64,000 nucleotides of DNA from Spirochaetota bacterium (lineage in GTDB: Bacteria > Spirochaetota > UBA4802 > UB4802). The stretch spans positions 1 through 64,000 of the forward strand of contig JBFLZD010000003.1 in the NCBI GenBank assembly GCA_040756435.1, read 5' to 3'. Both the position numbers and the translations under genes were made by a program. Under the pieces are notes generated by a model. It was not told the origin of the DNA. It saw nothing but the letters and a program-made list of their open reading frames with translations, and ran no database searches. Positions 9,337 through 18,705 of this stretch are shown one piece after another. The stretch's first letter is position 1, and every line of letters starts with the position of its first letter.

Positions 9337-9657
9337 TTACTTAGTAGCACCTTTCTGTTCTTGTTTTGCTTCTTTTTTCTGTTCTTTTGCTTCTTTCTTT
9401 TCCTGTTTAGCTTCTTTCTTAGCTTCTTTCTTTTGTTCTTTTTCCTGTTTCTTTTCTTCTTTAGCCTGTGCTTTTTCTTCCTTCTTAGCTTCTTTCTTCT
9501 GTGTTTGTTCCTGCTTCTTTACTTCAGCTTTCTGCTGCACTTCGATTTTCTTTTCCTGACCAACATTCTTGGTTGCTTCTTTTGTCTGGACCTGTGTTTG
9601 TGCAAATACAGATGCTGCAAAAAGCAGTGATACTACTGTAGCCAACAACTTTTTCAT
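9337..9657 (-). CDS. secreted Lys/Glu/Gln-rich helical protein
   Basis: This 106-residue protein has a clear signal peptide (MKKLLATVVSLLFAASVFAQ, cleavage after AFA-like VFA) and a mature part of almost pure Lys, Glu, Gln and Ala in repeating KKEAK/EQKK/EEK units. That composition predicts one long charged alpha helix, likely periplasmic or surface exposed. The SD (ggagggt) is strong and a terminator follows, so it is a stand-alone, well-expressed-looking gene. Long opposite-strand ORFs over it are artefacts of its composition. The family is unknown; low-complexity sequence prevents homology-based calls. Confidence 0.85.
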   Translation of the reverse strand: MKKLLATVVSLLFAASVFAQTQVQTKEATKNVGQEKKIEVQQKAEVKKQEQTQKKEAKKEEKAQAKEEKKQEKEQKKEAKKEAKQEKKEAKEQKKEAKQEQKGATK

Positions 9658-9775
9658 ATAACCCTCCTAGTAGAGTTTATTTAAAAATTTTGTTGATAAA
9701 AATTATTGTTTATCAACTCTTTGCAGTATAATACAATCTAACATATAAAAAACGGACAATATTTTTTAAAAAATT

Positions 9776-10288
9776 ATGATTTCCCGTGAACAACTAATAT
9801 CACTATATTCAACACATTATAAAGAAATTTTCAACTATATTTACCATCTTACTGGTTCTTTTGAAACTGCAGAGGACATCTTGCAGGAAACATTTATCAA
9901 CATTATTGAATACTCTAAAAAAACAACAATACATCTTGATACCGCAAAATCCCTTTTATACAGAACTGCACATAATCTATCTATTAACTATCTCAAAAAA
10001 AATGAAAAAATCGATAGTTTAGATGATGATAATAACTACTTGCCAGTAAGAAATACTTTTGATGATGATGTAATTGCTGAAGAAATTCAAGAAGAAATTT
10101 TAAAGGCACTACACCAATTGGATGCTGTAAGCAGATCAATCTTTATCCTAAAAAGAGATAATAATTACACAAATGAAGAAATAGCAAAGCTTTTACATAT
10201 ATCTGAAAAAACAGTGAGACGAAAGTTGCAATCCACTTTATCGCAATTACTATTGCATTTAAAAAGTAAAGGGTTTTATGAAGAATGA
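9776..10288 (+). CDS. RNA polymerase sigma factor, ECF type
   Basis: The 170-residue product has region 2 (residues about 10-75: YKEIFNYIYHLTGSFETAEDILQETF, here given only as its key DILQETF motif at about 35) and region 4 with a helix-turn-helix (NYTNEEIAKLLHISEKTVRR, about 133-152). It should direct RNA polymerase to a small regulon in response to an envelope or surface signal. A FecR-like anti-sigma gene follows 124 bp downstream in the same direction, the normal partner arrangement. No obvious SD is present near its ATG. Expression is probably autoregulated, as in the family, but no promoter was identified. Confidence 0.92.
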   Translation: MISREQLISLYSTHYKEIFNYIYHLTGSFETAEDILQETFINIIEYSKKTTIHLDTAKSLLYRTAHNLSINYLKKNEKIDSLDDDNNYLPVRNTFDDDVIAEEIQEEILKALHQLDAVSRSIFILKRDNNYTNEEIAKLLHISEKTVRRKLQSTLSQLLLHLKSKGFYEE

Positions 10289-10412
10289 GTATACTACTCA
10301 ATGACCATCTAAAAAAGGTTAATATTTTTTCAAAGATTATGAAAAATTTACACTATCGTGTGTCCAAATTTTGTGATACAATTGTATTATAAATAAGGGT
10401 AAAATATATGTT

Positions 10413-11501
10413 ATGAAGCATGTAGATGAACTAACATTACTTGCCATTGCAAAAAATAGTTTACGTGAAGATGATGCAAAAAATGCACTACTTCATGTTA
10501 AACAGTGTGGTCTATGCTCTAAAAAGTTACAGATGATCCAGGCTACTATCGCCCCACAAAAATTAATTGAACCTTCACGCGATATTTTATCTTCTATACT
10601 GGAATATCATTCTAAATCAGAATCAAAAAAAGAATCATTCTTTGATGGTCTTTTCAATTTTATACAAACATATAAACGGTCTCTGGCTTTCACTACTGGT
10701 ATTGTAATTCTAAGTATTGCAGTTGTATTATTTAGCATTAAACCCAATTACAAATCCATTCCACATATATTGTATATTGCTGGTAAAACCAATAACATTG
10801 TCACCACCCAAACAATCAAAGAAGGCCACAGGATTTTATTAAACGAAAGCGATTCAGCTGTTCTGATTGCTAACAACGATATTAGGTTCATGTTGGCTGG
10901 TGCTGCTGATTTAACAGTTTCCAAGTCCCGATATAATACCACAGTAGAAAAAAAGAAATTCCAGTATATCTTAAGTAAAGGTATAGCAAACATAAAATCA
11001 TATAGTCCGCATGACACCATGCAGTATGAAATAAAAACACCGGATGCCATTGTGCAGCCATTGGGAACAGAATTTTATATTAATGTATCACCAGAAGGTT
11101 CACACATTTACATTGTTGAAGGAGCTGTAAAGATACTTAATACCGTAACTAATGAAACAGTAGAAGCTGAAACAGGAAAATTATATACAATAAGTAAAAA
11201 TGAAATTACCTCTTTTGATATTGAAAAATATGAACTCCAGTGGGTTAACGACATTGACGGATCATTTATGAATTTTTCGGATAATTTAGATTATGGTGAA
11301 TATTCTGCAATCAATTCTAATATCAATGATAATACTGGCAAAGGAAGTTCTACTGAAAACAGGCCAAAAGATGTTACTTCACCTGACATGAATAAAGAAA
11401 CCGAATCATTGAAAAATAAAAATGAAATTCTTGAAATGAAAGAATTACAGAACGAAATGCGACAATTGAAAAAAGAATCAAAGCATAAACAAGGGAAATG
11501 A
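10413..11501 (+). CDS. FecR-domain anti-sigma factor
   Basis: The 362-residue product combines a cytoplasmic zinc-finger-like anti-sigma motif (HVKQCGLC, about residues 28-35), a single membrane segment (about 88-108) and a periplasmic FecR domain (about 120-280, with the typical IKTPDAIVQPLGTEF block). The C-terminal 80 residues are a Lys/Glu-rich coiled coil. It should bind the ECF sigma factor encoded just upstream and release it on an extracytoplasmic signal. The extra coiled-coil tail is longer than in simple FecR proteins. An ACTATCGCC copy lies at 10545-10553. Confidence 0.88.
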   Translation: MKHVDELTLLAIAKNSLREDDAKNALLHVKQCGLCSKKLQMIQATIAPQKLIEPSRDILSSILEYHSKSESKKESFFDGLFNFIQTYKRSLAFTTGIVILSIAVVLFSIKPNYKSIPHILYIAGKTNNIVTTQTIKEGHRILLNESDSAVLIANNDIRFMLAGAADLTVSKSRYNTTVEKKKFQYILSKGIANIKSYSPHDTMQYEIKTPDAIVQPLGTEFYINVSPEGSHIYIVEGAVKILNTVTNETVEAETGKLYTISKNEITSFDIEKYELQWVNDIDGSFMNFSDNLDYGEYSAINSNINDNTGKGSSTENRPKDVTSPDMNKETESLKNKNEILEMKELQNEMRQLKKESKHKQGK

Positions 11502-11507
11502 TAATGA

Positions 11508-11548
11508 TGAGTATAATTCCGCCACCGAATGCAGCAGAATTATACTCA
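11508..11548. terminator. 12-bp perfect inverted repeat between convergent genes
   Basis: Arms 11508-11519 (tgagtataattc) and 11537-11548 are exact complements with a 17-nt loop. It lies between the stops of two convergent genes, where a bidirectional terminator is expected. Neither side has a strong U-run. Confidence 0.55.
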
Positions 11549-11568
11549 ATGGTATATATAGCGTGGTA

Positions 11569-12507
11569 TTAGTTAATTATTATTGCTTCATCTTCTGCAT
11601 ACGATTTTACTGATAGTGGAAGTGATTTTCCTTTCATCATATTAATCCTGATATCTTTTTCATACCACAAATCATTGAGCCATTGTTGAAATTTATTTTT
11701 GAATACAGGATCATCAACATAATCACCAACAAAATCATCAGTAACCGGTATTTCTTCAACGTGCACCTTTATTATATTAACCCTGCCACACAAAAAATCC
11801 CAGAATGACATTCTTCCCTGTGGATATACAATTGTAACATCCAGAATTGATGTAATCATATTCCCCATAGTTGAAAATACAAAGCCAATACCACCTGATT
11901 TTGGTTTTAAGAGATTTTTATATGGTGACTCCTGGTTTGCATGTTTTTCTGGTGTAAAGCGTGTTCCTTCTACAAAATTCATAATTGATACAGGAATATA
12001 TTTAAATTTCTGGCATGCTTTTTTGGTAACCTCGATATCTTTTCCTTTGAGATGTGGATGCTTCAACAGGAATGATTGTGAATAGCGTCGCATAAATGGG
12101 AAATCAAGTGCCCACCAGGCAAGACCCAGTACAGGTACCCAGATTAATTCTTTCTTTAAAAAGAATTTTAAAAATGGTATTTTGCCAGTCAAAATTTTTT
12201 GCAATACAACAATGTCTGTCCATGATTGATGATTGGCAATAACTATATACCAGCTTTTCTTACTGAGATTTTCAATACCAGAAACATCCCAGGTAATGGA
12301 TCGTGTTATTTTCAAACCAGCATTGTTGCAGTAAATCCAGCAACATGCAATAGTATCCAGTGATTTATTTATTAACGTACGCCATATTCTTATAGGTATA
12401 ATTTTTAAAACTGCAATTGGAAATAAAAATGAAGCCCAGAAAAGTGTATTGAGTGCCAGTAAAAGTACAGTAGCAACTCCGGTGATGTTTTCCTTAAATT
12501 TTTTCAT
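11569..12507 (-). CDS. lysophospholipid acyltransferase, YihG-like
   Basis: This 312-residue membrane enzyme of the PlsC/LPLAT superfamily should transfer acyl groups to a lysophospholipid or similar acceptor. It shows an N-terminal membrane segment (about 8-38), the catalytic HX4D box in NHQSWTDIVVL (about residue 93), a second block LDFPFMRRYS, and the acceptor-binding FVEGTRFTPEK (about 178). Overall length and the LKPKSGGIGF block match the E. coli YihG subgroup. The SD (aggaga) is good. Substrate cannot be inferred beyond the family. Confidence 0.9.
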   Translation of the reverse strand: MKKFKENITGVATVLLLALNTLFWASFLFPIAVLKIIPIRIWRTLINKSLDTIACCWIYCNNAGLKITRSITWDVSGIENLSKKSWYIVIANHQSWTDIVVLQKILTGKIPFLKFFLKKELIWVPVLGLAWWALDFPFMRRYSQSFLLKHPHLKGKDIEVTKKACQKFKYIPVSIMNFVEGTRFTPEKHANQESPYKNLLKPKSGGIGFVFSTMGNMITSILDVTIVYPQGRMSFWDFLCGRVNIIKVHVEEIPVTDDFVGDYVDDPVFKNKFQQWLNDLWYEKDIRINMMKGKSLPLSVKSYAEDEAIIIN

Positions 12508-12700
12508 TAATCTTCTCCTGAAAAATTGAATTTTTTGATTATTATTTTTAACTAAACCTGGAAACTATTATCGTCTTCCGATTCCTATCAATCCTGTTCC
12601 AATACAATAGTGGATTAATATGATTGTTTATCTACTGACTTATAAATACAAGCCAACAACCCATTATAAAGACAACTGGAATCAGGAAATGGTTGCAAAA

Positions 12701-14533
12701 TTATTTTTTAAAAAGAAATAATTTTGAACTGTGGGGTGGTAATTCAAAAGTCTTTGATTGGGACGGTGTTTGTATATTGTTTTCAATCACAAATATTTTA
12801 GAATAATTTTTTATTATTTCCTGTTCAAGTGTTGCTTCACAGGTAGTATCATCTACATTCAATACTACACCCAATCCTTTTGAATTATAGAATGAACGTA
12901 TTGACCTCAATACATCATTACAATAAATATCTCCATCCTTTGCTATATCAAATAATGCAATTGCCTGTAATAGCATTTCACGTTCAGTTGCAGAATAATC
13001 AGGCAACCTATCGGATATTACAAGCATAGCACCAAGTGCTGCTATTACATTATACAACGTTTGTCGTTCTTCAGGTTTAAGTTTAGTTTTATGCTGGCGT
13101 ATCATAAGGCAATCAGGATCGTTAACCCAAAAACGGTTATGCATAAATGAACGGTACACACTGCTACAAATAGCTGAACGTGTTGAAATCCCTGAATCAC
13201 TGTTAAATAGCTTATCAAAAAATGTCCGACCCCACTGAGGTGCTACATCAGGACCAATACGCATTGCATCAACATACCCAATGCCTGCCTGTAATGGCAT
13301 TCCACATCCCAGAACAAATGCATTACCACTTGCCTTCCGAATACGGGCAACCGCCTGTGCAAGCGCTTCATACCTTGAAATTGTCATATTGTGCCGCACC
13401 CCTGGTAGCGCTGCAGCATATATAAAATCTAACTTGAGGTACTCATACCCCCATTCATACAATAACGTATTAATAGTATCCTCAATCCAGCTTAATACCG
13501 CAGGCTGGGTCACATCAACAGTATAATAATAGCCACCCCATACAGGATTAAAACCAGCAATAACAGGTTTCCCGTTGCTATCTTTAAGAATCCAGGATTT
13601 ATTCTCTTTAAAAATCCTTGAATCTTTTGAAACAATAAATGGCGAATACCATATCCCGGGTGTAAATCCATATCCTTTGATAGTATCAGCAATATACCGC
13701 ATGGCAGCCGTAAATGATCCTTTAACAGTAGTCCATTCACCTATTGTAGTCTGATACCCATCATCTACCTGGATAAAATCAAATGGTATGGATTGTTCTT
13801 TAGCATATTTAGCATTAAGAAGTATTTCATCTTTGGTAATGGTACTATAGTAATAATACCAGGAACACCAGCCCTTGCGTATTTTTTTATTAAATTTTGG
13901 CGATAGTTCCTGTGCAATAATCTCTGCATAATATTGTAAAATCCGCCATGCATTTCCCTGTATAATACAAATCGCATCAAGTATGTAGTCTTCCTCAGCA
14001 TCACAGAATCTATCAATATCCCATATAATGGACAACAATTTTGTGCGATAGTTATATTCAAAGGAAACAAACTGATGGAAATGCTTGTGTACGGGAAGCT
14101 GTCCAAAAACATAAGCTTCTTGCAGGTTACTATCGCCCATCACAAACAACATATCAGACTGAACTATTCCGCGGATACCTTTTGGCGGATTAGCTGCATT
14201 TTCTTGATTTGCGATGACAAATTGTGGCCAGGGTTTTCGTTTTTTTGATTCTTTAAAAAAAGGTCCTGTATATGTCCATGACTGATAACCGTTAGCAAAA
14301 CACGCTATATCATCCGAAGATAAAACCTTAAACGTCAGAATTACTTTTTGTATATACAGTCGCGTTACAGGTTTTACCACACACTGTATTGAATCTTTAT
14401 TCCGTTTATACTGTAAGTGTAAATTATCGTTTAAATAATTATTATGCTGTACAGTATGGCTTGATGCTACTTTAGATGTATCCTGTGTTTTATATAGTAT
14501 TTCTATGCTATGGTCATCAATCGTTAGCTGCAT
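12701..14533 (-). CDS. alpha-galactosidase, GH36 family
   Basis: The 610-residue product has the GH36 plan: N-terminal beta-sandwich (with FANGYQSWTYTGPF), then a TIM-barrel with GWCSWYYYYSTIT, IQVDDGYQ, GIWYSPFIV, the nucleophile Asp in YLKLDFIYAAALPG (about residue 366) and the likely acid/base Asp in RIGPDVAPQW (about 430). The C-terminal domain starts near 520. No signal peptide is seen, so it is probably cytoplasmic and hydrolyses imported alpha-galactosides. No sugar transporter or regulator lies next to it. Three ACTATCGC copies fall within it (13899, 14045, 14129). Confidence 0.92.
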   Translation of the reverse strand: MQLTIDDHSIEILYKTQDTSKVASSHTVQHNNYLNDNLHLQYKRNKDSIQCVVKPVTRLYIQKVILTFKVLSSDDIACFANGYQSWTYTGPFFKESKKRKPWPQFVIANQENAANPPKGIRGIVQSDMLFVMGDSNLQEAYVFGQLPVHKHFHQFVSFEYNYRTKLLSIIWDIDRFCDAEEDYILDAICIIQGNAWRILQYYAEIIAQELSPKFNKKIRKGWCSWYYYYSTITKDEILLNAKYAKEQSIPFDFIQVDDGYQTTIGEWTTVKGSFTAAMRYIADTIKGYGFTPGIWYSPFIVSKDSRIFKENKSWILKDSNGKPVIAGFNPVWGGYYYTVDVTQPAVLSWIEDTINTLLYEWGYEYLKLDFIYAAALPGVRHNMTISRYEALAQAVARIRKASGNAFVLGCGMPLQAGIGYVDAMRIGPDVAPQWGRTFFDKLFNSDSGISTRSAICSSVYRSFMHNRFWVNDPDCLMIRQHKTKLKPEERQTLYNVIAALGAMLVISDRLPDYSATEREMLLQAIALFDIAKDGDIYCNDVLRSIRSFYNSKGLGVVLNVDDTTCEATLEQEIIKNYSKIFVIENNIQTPSQSKTFELPPHSSKLFLFKK

Positions 14534-14544
14534 TATGTACCTTT

Positions 14545-14844
14545 TTATTTACAATCACTTTCTTTTACTATTTCACATTTATTTATAAATAGTTTTTTAT
14601 CCCCTGCTGTGTAATTAATTTTTACAACCTGACACGGTTCAAGATCTGCATAAGAAGCATTGGAATTATTTTTCATTATTACTGATTTTTCCTGTATATA
14701 AAATACTTTCTCTGTTTTTCCATATTTCACTTCTATGTAATCTTTACCAACAAATATCAAACGGCCTGTAAAGCTTTGTTCTTTTGCAAAAACAACAACT
14801 GACAGAAAAAGAATAATTAATACAATAATGGTTGTCTTTTTCAT
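14545..14844 (-). CDS. small exported protein, possible OB-like fold
   Basis: The 99-residue product has a signal peptide (MKKTTIIVLIILFLSVVVFAKE) followed by about 75 residues of beta-rich sequence (TGRLIFVGKDYIEVKYGKTEKVFYI) that could form a small barrel. A Cys pair occurs near the C-terminus. The ATG at 14844 with SD aggagg is preferred over an upstream in-frame ATG. It lies 11 bp upstream of the alpha-galactosidase start and in the same direction, so they may be cotranscribed. No function is known. Confidence 0.8.
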   Translation of the reverse strand: MKKTTIIVLIILFLSVVVFAKEQSFTGRLIFVGKDYIEVKYGKTEKVFYIQEKSVIMKNNSNASYADLEPCQVVKINYTAGDKKLFINKCEIVKESDCK

Positions 14845-14982
14845 ACTGCAACCTCCTGTTGTAAACAACATTATGTGTCATTTATAAAAATATATTCATT
14901 ATATAGAATAAAAAGAATTGAATTTTCTGCAACTATATTTTGTGATTTAAACTCTAAAATGTTGAATTTTAATCATTATACT

Positions 14983-15065
14983 ATCGTCATTGCGAGGCAC
15001 GCAGTGCTATGACAATCTCATCACCCTTCACCTATCACTCATCACCCATCACATATCACCCATCA
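14983..15065. repeat. REP-like unit plus short tandem repeat
   Basis: A cattgcgaggcacgcagtgc palindromic unit at about 14986-15007 is followed by about five imperfect copies of a 10-mer related to tcacccatca (15018-15065). The tandem part runs into the last codons and stop of the PD-(D/E)XK protein gene, so repeat expansion may have reset its C-terminus. Confidence 0.7.
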
Positions 15066-16600
15066 CGCTTCCACTCAAACCCAACCAAATCCTTCTGTTC
15101 CTTACTAAACTCTATCCCAATAAGATATATCTCCTGAAATTTCCCCCTGTATTTCTCCGCATACCTCTTTGCCTCTAACTGTGCCAATGCCTTACCCTCC
15201 AGCTCTATCTCCACTACCTTAAATTCCATAATATAACATCTTCCCCCATACAGTATCGTTAAATCTATCCTCCCCCTGCTGGTATAATCCTCGGCTACCA
15301 TATCAAATCCTGCACCCGCCAAAAAGCTATACACCACACTTGCATAATACCCTTCATATCCTGCTATCTCATTGCTCCTGTACCACTCGTACGGTATGCT
15401 CGCAAAAAGCGACTTCAATACTACTTTAAAACCTTCTAAATCTCCTTTTTCCAAATATATATCAAGCTTATCCTTTAATCTTTCATTCTCTGCCCCTGCT
15501 TGCGTTAAATATGCTGCTACATAATCATTTAGCGATATCTGCACTTCTTTGTTGGGATATCCCAAATAATATTTTAACCCCCTCTGTGATTGTTTATAGC
15601 TTTTTATAGTAAGATATCCCGTCTGAAATAACAAATTCTCTGGCTCTATGACATCAACATCAAAGCTCCCTATTAAATTTTCTGATGCCACCAACTCCGC
15701 TAAATTTGGCATATAAAATCTTTTCTGTACCAAAAGCTTTATCAAAAAATTTGGTGTACCTGTCTCAAACCAATAGGGATGAAATTTCCTCTCCTGTAAA
15801 TACAATAGGATGTCAAAAGGATTGTAAACGCTTTCACCAAGCCAGGAGTATCCATTATACCAGCATCTAATTGCTTCCAAATCTTCCCCTTTTAACTCAC
15901 CGGCAAAAACATCCTCTAGCTCTGATTGAGTATAGCCACATATGGTTGCATACTCTCCGCTTAATGTAATATCCCTCAACTGGTTTAACCCCGAAAACAA
16001 AGAAACCTTGGAAAACTTTGATACCCCCGTTAATAATACAAATTTCAAATACACATCTAGCGGTTTTAGCACGCTGTAAAAATTCTTTAAAACTTCCCGT
16101 ATACTTGTAGCTTCTTCTTTGTCTTCTATCCTATCTAATATTGGTTTATCATACTCGTCTATAAGAACTACTACTTTTTCTTTGTATTTCTCATAGCTTT
16201 TTCTTATCAGCTCTTCAAAACAAAAATCATATTGGGTCTTTTTGCTACACACAACATCAAGTTTAGATTGAGCTTGTTCAAGCTTTTCTATTATGTGCTT
16301 CTTTAAATGATCTGCGTTCTCAATTACCCTTCCACCAAAATCTAGATATATAACTGGATACTTACTATCCCAGTCCCAGTTATTCTCTAAGTATAGCCCC
16401 TTAAATAACTCCCTTTTCCCTAAAAAAGCCTGCCGTAATGTATCCAAAAACAAGGACTTCCCAAAACGCCTCGGACGGGATAAAAAATAATATTTACCTT
16501 CACCTACAAGTTTTGCAACAAAGGGAGTTTTATCTACATAGTAATATTCACCAGTCCTTATTTCTTCAAAACTTTGTATCCCTATAGGTAGTTTTCTCAC
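15056..16600 (-). CDS. AAA-ATPase-like/PD-(D/E)XK nuclease family protein
   Basis: The 514-residue product starts with KLPIGIQSFEEIRTGEYYYVDKT and SRPRRFGKSLFLDTL (P-loop-like, about residues 40-54), the hallmark of the AAA-ATPase-like (PF09820) family. A conserved LIDEYDKP (Walker B, about 146) follows. The C-terminus carries the PDDEXK_9 (PF08011) nuclease-like domain: RGRIDLTI and YIMEFKV (about 443-465). These proteins are abundant, often multicopy, and of unknown role; they have features of selfish or defence-associated genes. Start is GTG with SD aggagag. Its base use looks less AT-rich than its neighbours, and it is flanked on both sides by REP-like repeats, so recent acquisition is plausible. 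Confidence 0.88.
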   Translation of the reverse strand: MRKLPIGIQSFEEIRTGEYYYVDKTPFVAKLVGEGKYYFLSRPRRFGKSLFLDTLRQAFLGKRELFKGLYLENNWDWDSKYPVIYLDFGGRVIENADHLKKHIIEKLEQAQSKLDVVCSKKTQYDFCFEELIRKSYEKYKEKVVVLIDEYDKPILDRIEDKEEATSIREVLKNFYSVLKPLDVYLKFVLLTGVSKFSKVSLFSGLNQLRDITLSGEYATICGYTQSELEDVFAGELKGEDLEAIRCWYNGYSWLGESVYNPFDILLYLQERKFHPYWFETGTPNFLIKLLVQKRFYMPNLAELVASENLIGSFDVDVIEPENLLFQTGYLTIKSYKQSQRGLKYYLGYPNKEVQISLNDYVAAYLTQAGAENERLKDKLDIYLEKGDLEGFKVVLKSLFASIPYEWYRSNEIAGYEGYYASVVYSFLAGAGFDMVAEDYTSRGRIDLTILYGGRCYIMEFKVVEIELEGKALAQLEAKRYAEKYRGKFQEIYLIGIEFSKEQKDLVGFEWKRDG

Positions 16601-16687
16601 TGGCTCTCCTCTTATTTATTATGTCTTCAATCGATAATGTTTATTATAATCTTTTGGCATACATTTTACAACCAATTTTTCTCCCCG

Positions 16688-16860
16688 TAATTGCGAGGCA
16701 CGCAGTGCCGCGGCAATCTATTTCCTGTCATTGCGAGGAGCCCCCAGGGCGACGAAGCAATCTCGCCTTTCGTAGCATTGAAAATGCTTCCCTCCGACAA
16801 GTGGTTGCTGAGCTCGTCGAAGCACTAAGTGCAAGCACTTCGTTCGCAATGACACAAGGC
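16688..16860. repeat. cluster of REP-like palindromic units in an 825-bp gene-free gap
   Basis: The units share a core of the type cattgcgag ... gaagcaatctc, with a terminal gttcgcaatgac copy in inverted orientation. They can fold into GC-rich stems in an otherwise AT-rich region. A 132-codon ORF over them is a translation of repeat sequence and is not a gene. The remainder of 16601-17425 holds no recognisable gene; a TTGACA at 17290-17295 could be a -35 box for the next gene but its -10 is poor. Confidence 0.8.
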
Positions 16861-17425
16861 TACAATGATATTGCGTCAATACGCTCGCAATGTTATTATG
16901 TCATTCAAAAAATTACTTTGTATCACTCAATTATCCCTCCACCCGTTAAAAAAAATGTCAACGAAATAAATGTGATAAAAGTTGAGTATCGTTGTTTTCA
17001 GGGAGAACTTTACACGTAATCCGCTTCTTTTCTGCTGTGTGATTCTTTCTTTCCAGCACTCTTTTTTACGTCTATAGAAGCTTAATGCATCATATTTCCC
17101 TCCAAATTATAAATTTCAGATGAATATTATACTATGGGCATGGTGTTTTTAAAGTGGGATGATTGGAGGGATACAAAATAATGTTATGGTAAATTCACCA
17201 TATAAGGGCACTAAATTTTATATAAAAACAATATTCAGTTAGCCAAGCAAGCTTTTATTAATATTTTTTCAAATTGATATGTTTTAATCTTGACAAAAAT
17301 TATCAATCATTTTGCTTTACATTGGTATATATCTGTTCTTCCACAAGCATTTTATTATATGCTCTCCACATTTTTAACGGACTTGCCATTACATAATATT
17401 CATGATTGATATGAAAGGAGTAGTT

Positions 17426-18637
17426 ATGGAGTTAGCAAAAAGATTATCTAAAATCAAGCCATCCCCTACCCTGGCGGTTACAGCACTGGCAAATTCACTC
17501 AAAGCACAGGGAATTGACGTCATTGGCTTTGGTTCTGGTGAACCGGATTTTGATACACCACAATCCATTAAAAATGCTGCAATTATAGCCCTTGAACAGG
17601 GTAAAACAAAATATACCCCATCAGGCGGTATTCCTGAACTAAAAAAAGCAATTGTTGAAAAATTTAAAAGAGACAATAATCTGGAATATAAAATTTCTGA
17701 AGTTACTGTAAATTGTGGAGGCAAACACTCATTCTATAATCTTATGCAGGTACTACTCAACAGTGGCGATGAAGTGATTATTCCGGCACCTTACTGGGTA
17801 TCATACCCTGATATTGTCCTTCTTGCCGATGGCGTTCCTGTAATTATCCATACTGATGAATCAACAGATTTTAAAATAAACCCTGAAATGCTTGAAAAAC
17901 ATATAACTAAAAAAACCAAAGCCATAGTTATAAATTCACCTTCCAATCCTACAGGTGCAATGTACACAATGGATGAACTGAAAGCAATTGGCGAAGTTTT
18001 AAAAAAATATGATATATGCATTGTAACAGATGACATTTATGAAGTTATAATTTATGATAATAAAAAGTTCTGCAATATTGTAAATGCTGTCCCTGAACTC
18101 AAACCAAAAACTATGGTCTTGAATGGTGTTTCTAAAACGTATTCAATGACTGGCTGGCGTATTGGATATATGGCAGGTGATGAAACAATAATCAAACAGG
18201 TGGAAATGATTCAAAGCCAGTCGGTATCCAATCCAACATCAATTGCACAGTGGGCAGCAGTTGAAGCATTAACTGGAGATCAGAGCGTTTTGAATCCAAT
18301 GATTGAAGCTTTTGCCCGACGACGTGAAATAATTGTAAAAGGCCTCAATGAAATAAAGGGAATTGAATGCCATAACCCTGATGGCGCTTTTTATGTCTTC
18401 CCAAATGTCAGGGGTGTTTATTCTCTTCCTGGTTTTTCAGCAATAAAGGATAAATATAAAGATGAAGCGCTTTCTTCAAAGTTGTCATCATATCTTCTTG
18501 AGGAAGCACGAGTTGCAGTTGTGCCCGGCATTGCATTTGGTTCAGATGATAATATACGGCTTTCATTTGCAACATCTGATAAGAATATAGTTGAAGGATT
18601 AAACCGTATAAAAGAAGCAATTGAAAAGCTTGCATAA
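17426..18637 (+). CDS. pyridoxal-phosphate aspartate aminotransferase, class I
   Basis: The 403-residue product matches the aspartate aminotransferase Ib/gamma type (aspartate plus 2-oxoglutarate to oxaloacetate plus glutamate). Signatures: GFGSGEPDFDTP, YTPSGGIPELKKA, INSPSNPTGAMY (substrate-carboxylate/PLP region), DDIYEVIIYD, the PLP-binding Lys in NGVSKTYSMTGWRIGYMAG (about residue 235), and the C-terminal NIRLSFATS with the conserved Arg. The ATG at 17426 has the SD aaaggag; two in-frame ATGs upstream do not. It is followed by a strong terminator, so it is monocistronic. Confidence 0.93.
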   Translation: MELAKRLSKIKPSPTLAVTALANSLKAQGIDVIGFGSGEPDFDTPQSIKNAAIIALEQGKTKYTPSGGIPELKKAIVEKFKRDNNLEYKISEVTVNCGGKHSFYNLMQVLLNSGDEVIIPAPYWVSYPDIVLLADGVPVIIHTDESTDFKINPEMLEKHITKKTKAIVINSPSNPTGAMYTMDELKAIGEVLKKYDICIVTDDIYEVIIYDNKKFCNIVNAVPELKPKTMVLNGVSKTYSMTGWRIGYMAGDETIIKQVEMIQSQSVSNPTSIAQWAAVEALTGDQSVLNPMIEAFARRREIIVKGLNEIKGIECHNPDGAFYVFPNVRGVYSLPGFSAIKDKYKDEALSSKLSSYLLEEARVAVVPGIAFGSDDNIRLSFATSDKNIVEGLNRIKEAIEKLA

Positions 18638-18646
18638 GCCATTACC

Positions 18647-18682
18647 AAAAAATATCCCACTCAAACGGTGGGATATTTTTTA
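18647..18682. terminator. bidirectional rho-independent terminator
   Basis: A 14-bp stem (aaaaaatatcccac at 18647-18660 and its complement at 18668-18681) with a 7-nt loop. It has a T-run on either strand. It lies between convergent genes and should serve both. Confidence 0.92.
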
Positions 18683-18705
18683 TCATCTATCTAATAAAAA
18701 TTTTA

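Noticed and set aside
9152-9630. Long plus-strand ORFs rich in Cys, Phe, Ser and Leu
   Set aside because: They are the complement of the Lys/Glu/Gln-rich gene on the minus strand (9337-9657), which has a signal peptide, SD and terminator.
16621-17019. 132-codon plus-strand ORF
   Set aside because: It translates REP-like repeats (CHCEEPPGRRSN-like text typical of such repeats) and has no SD or family features.
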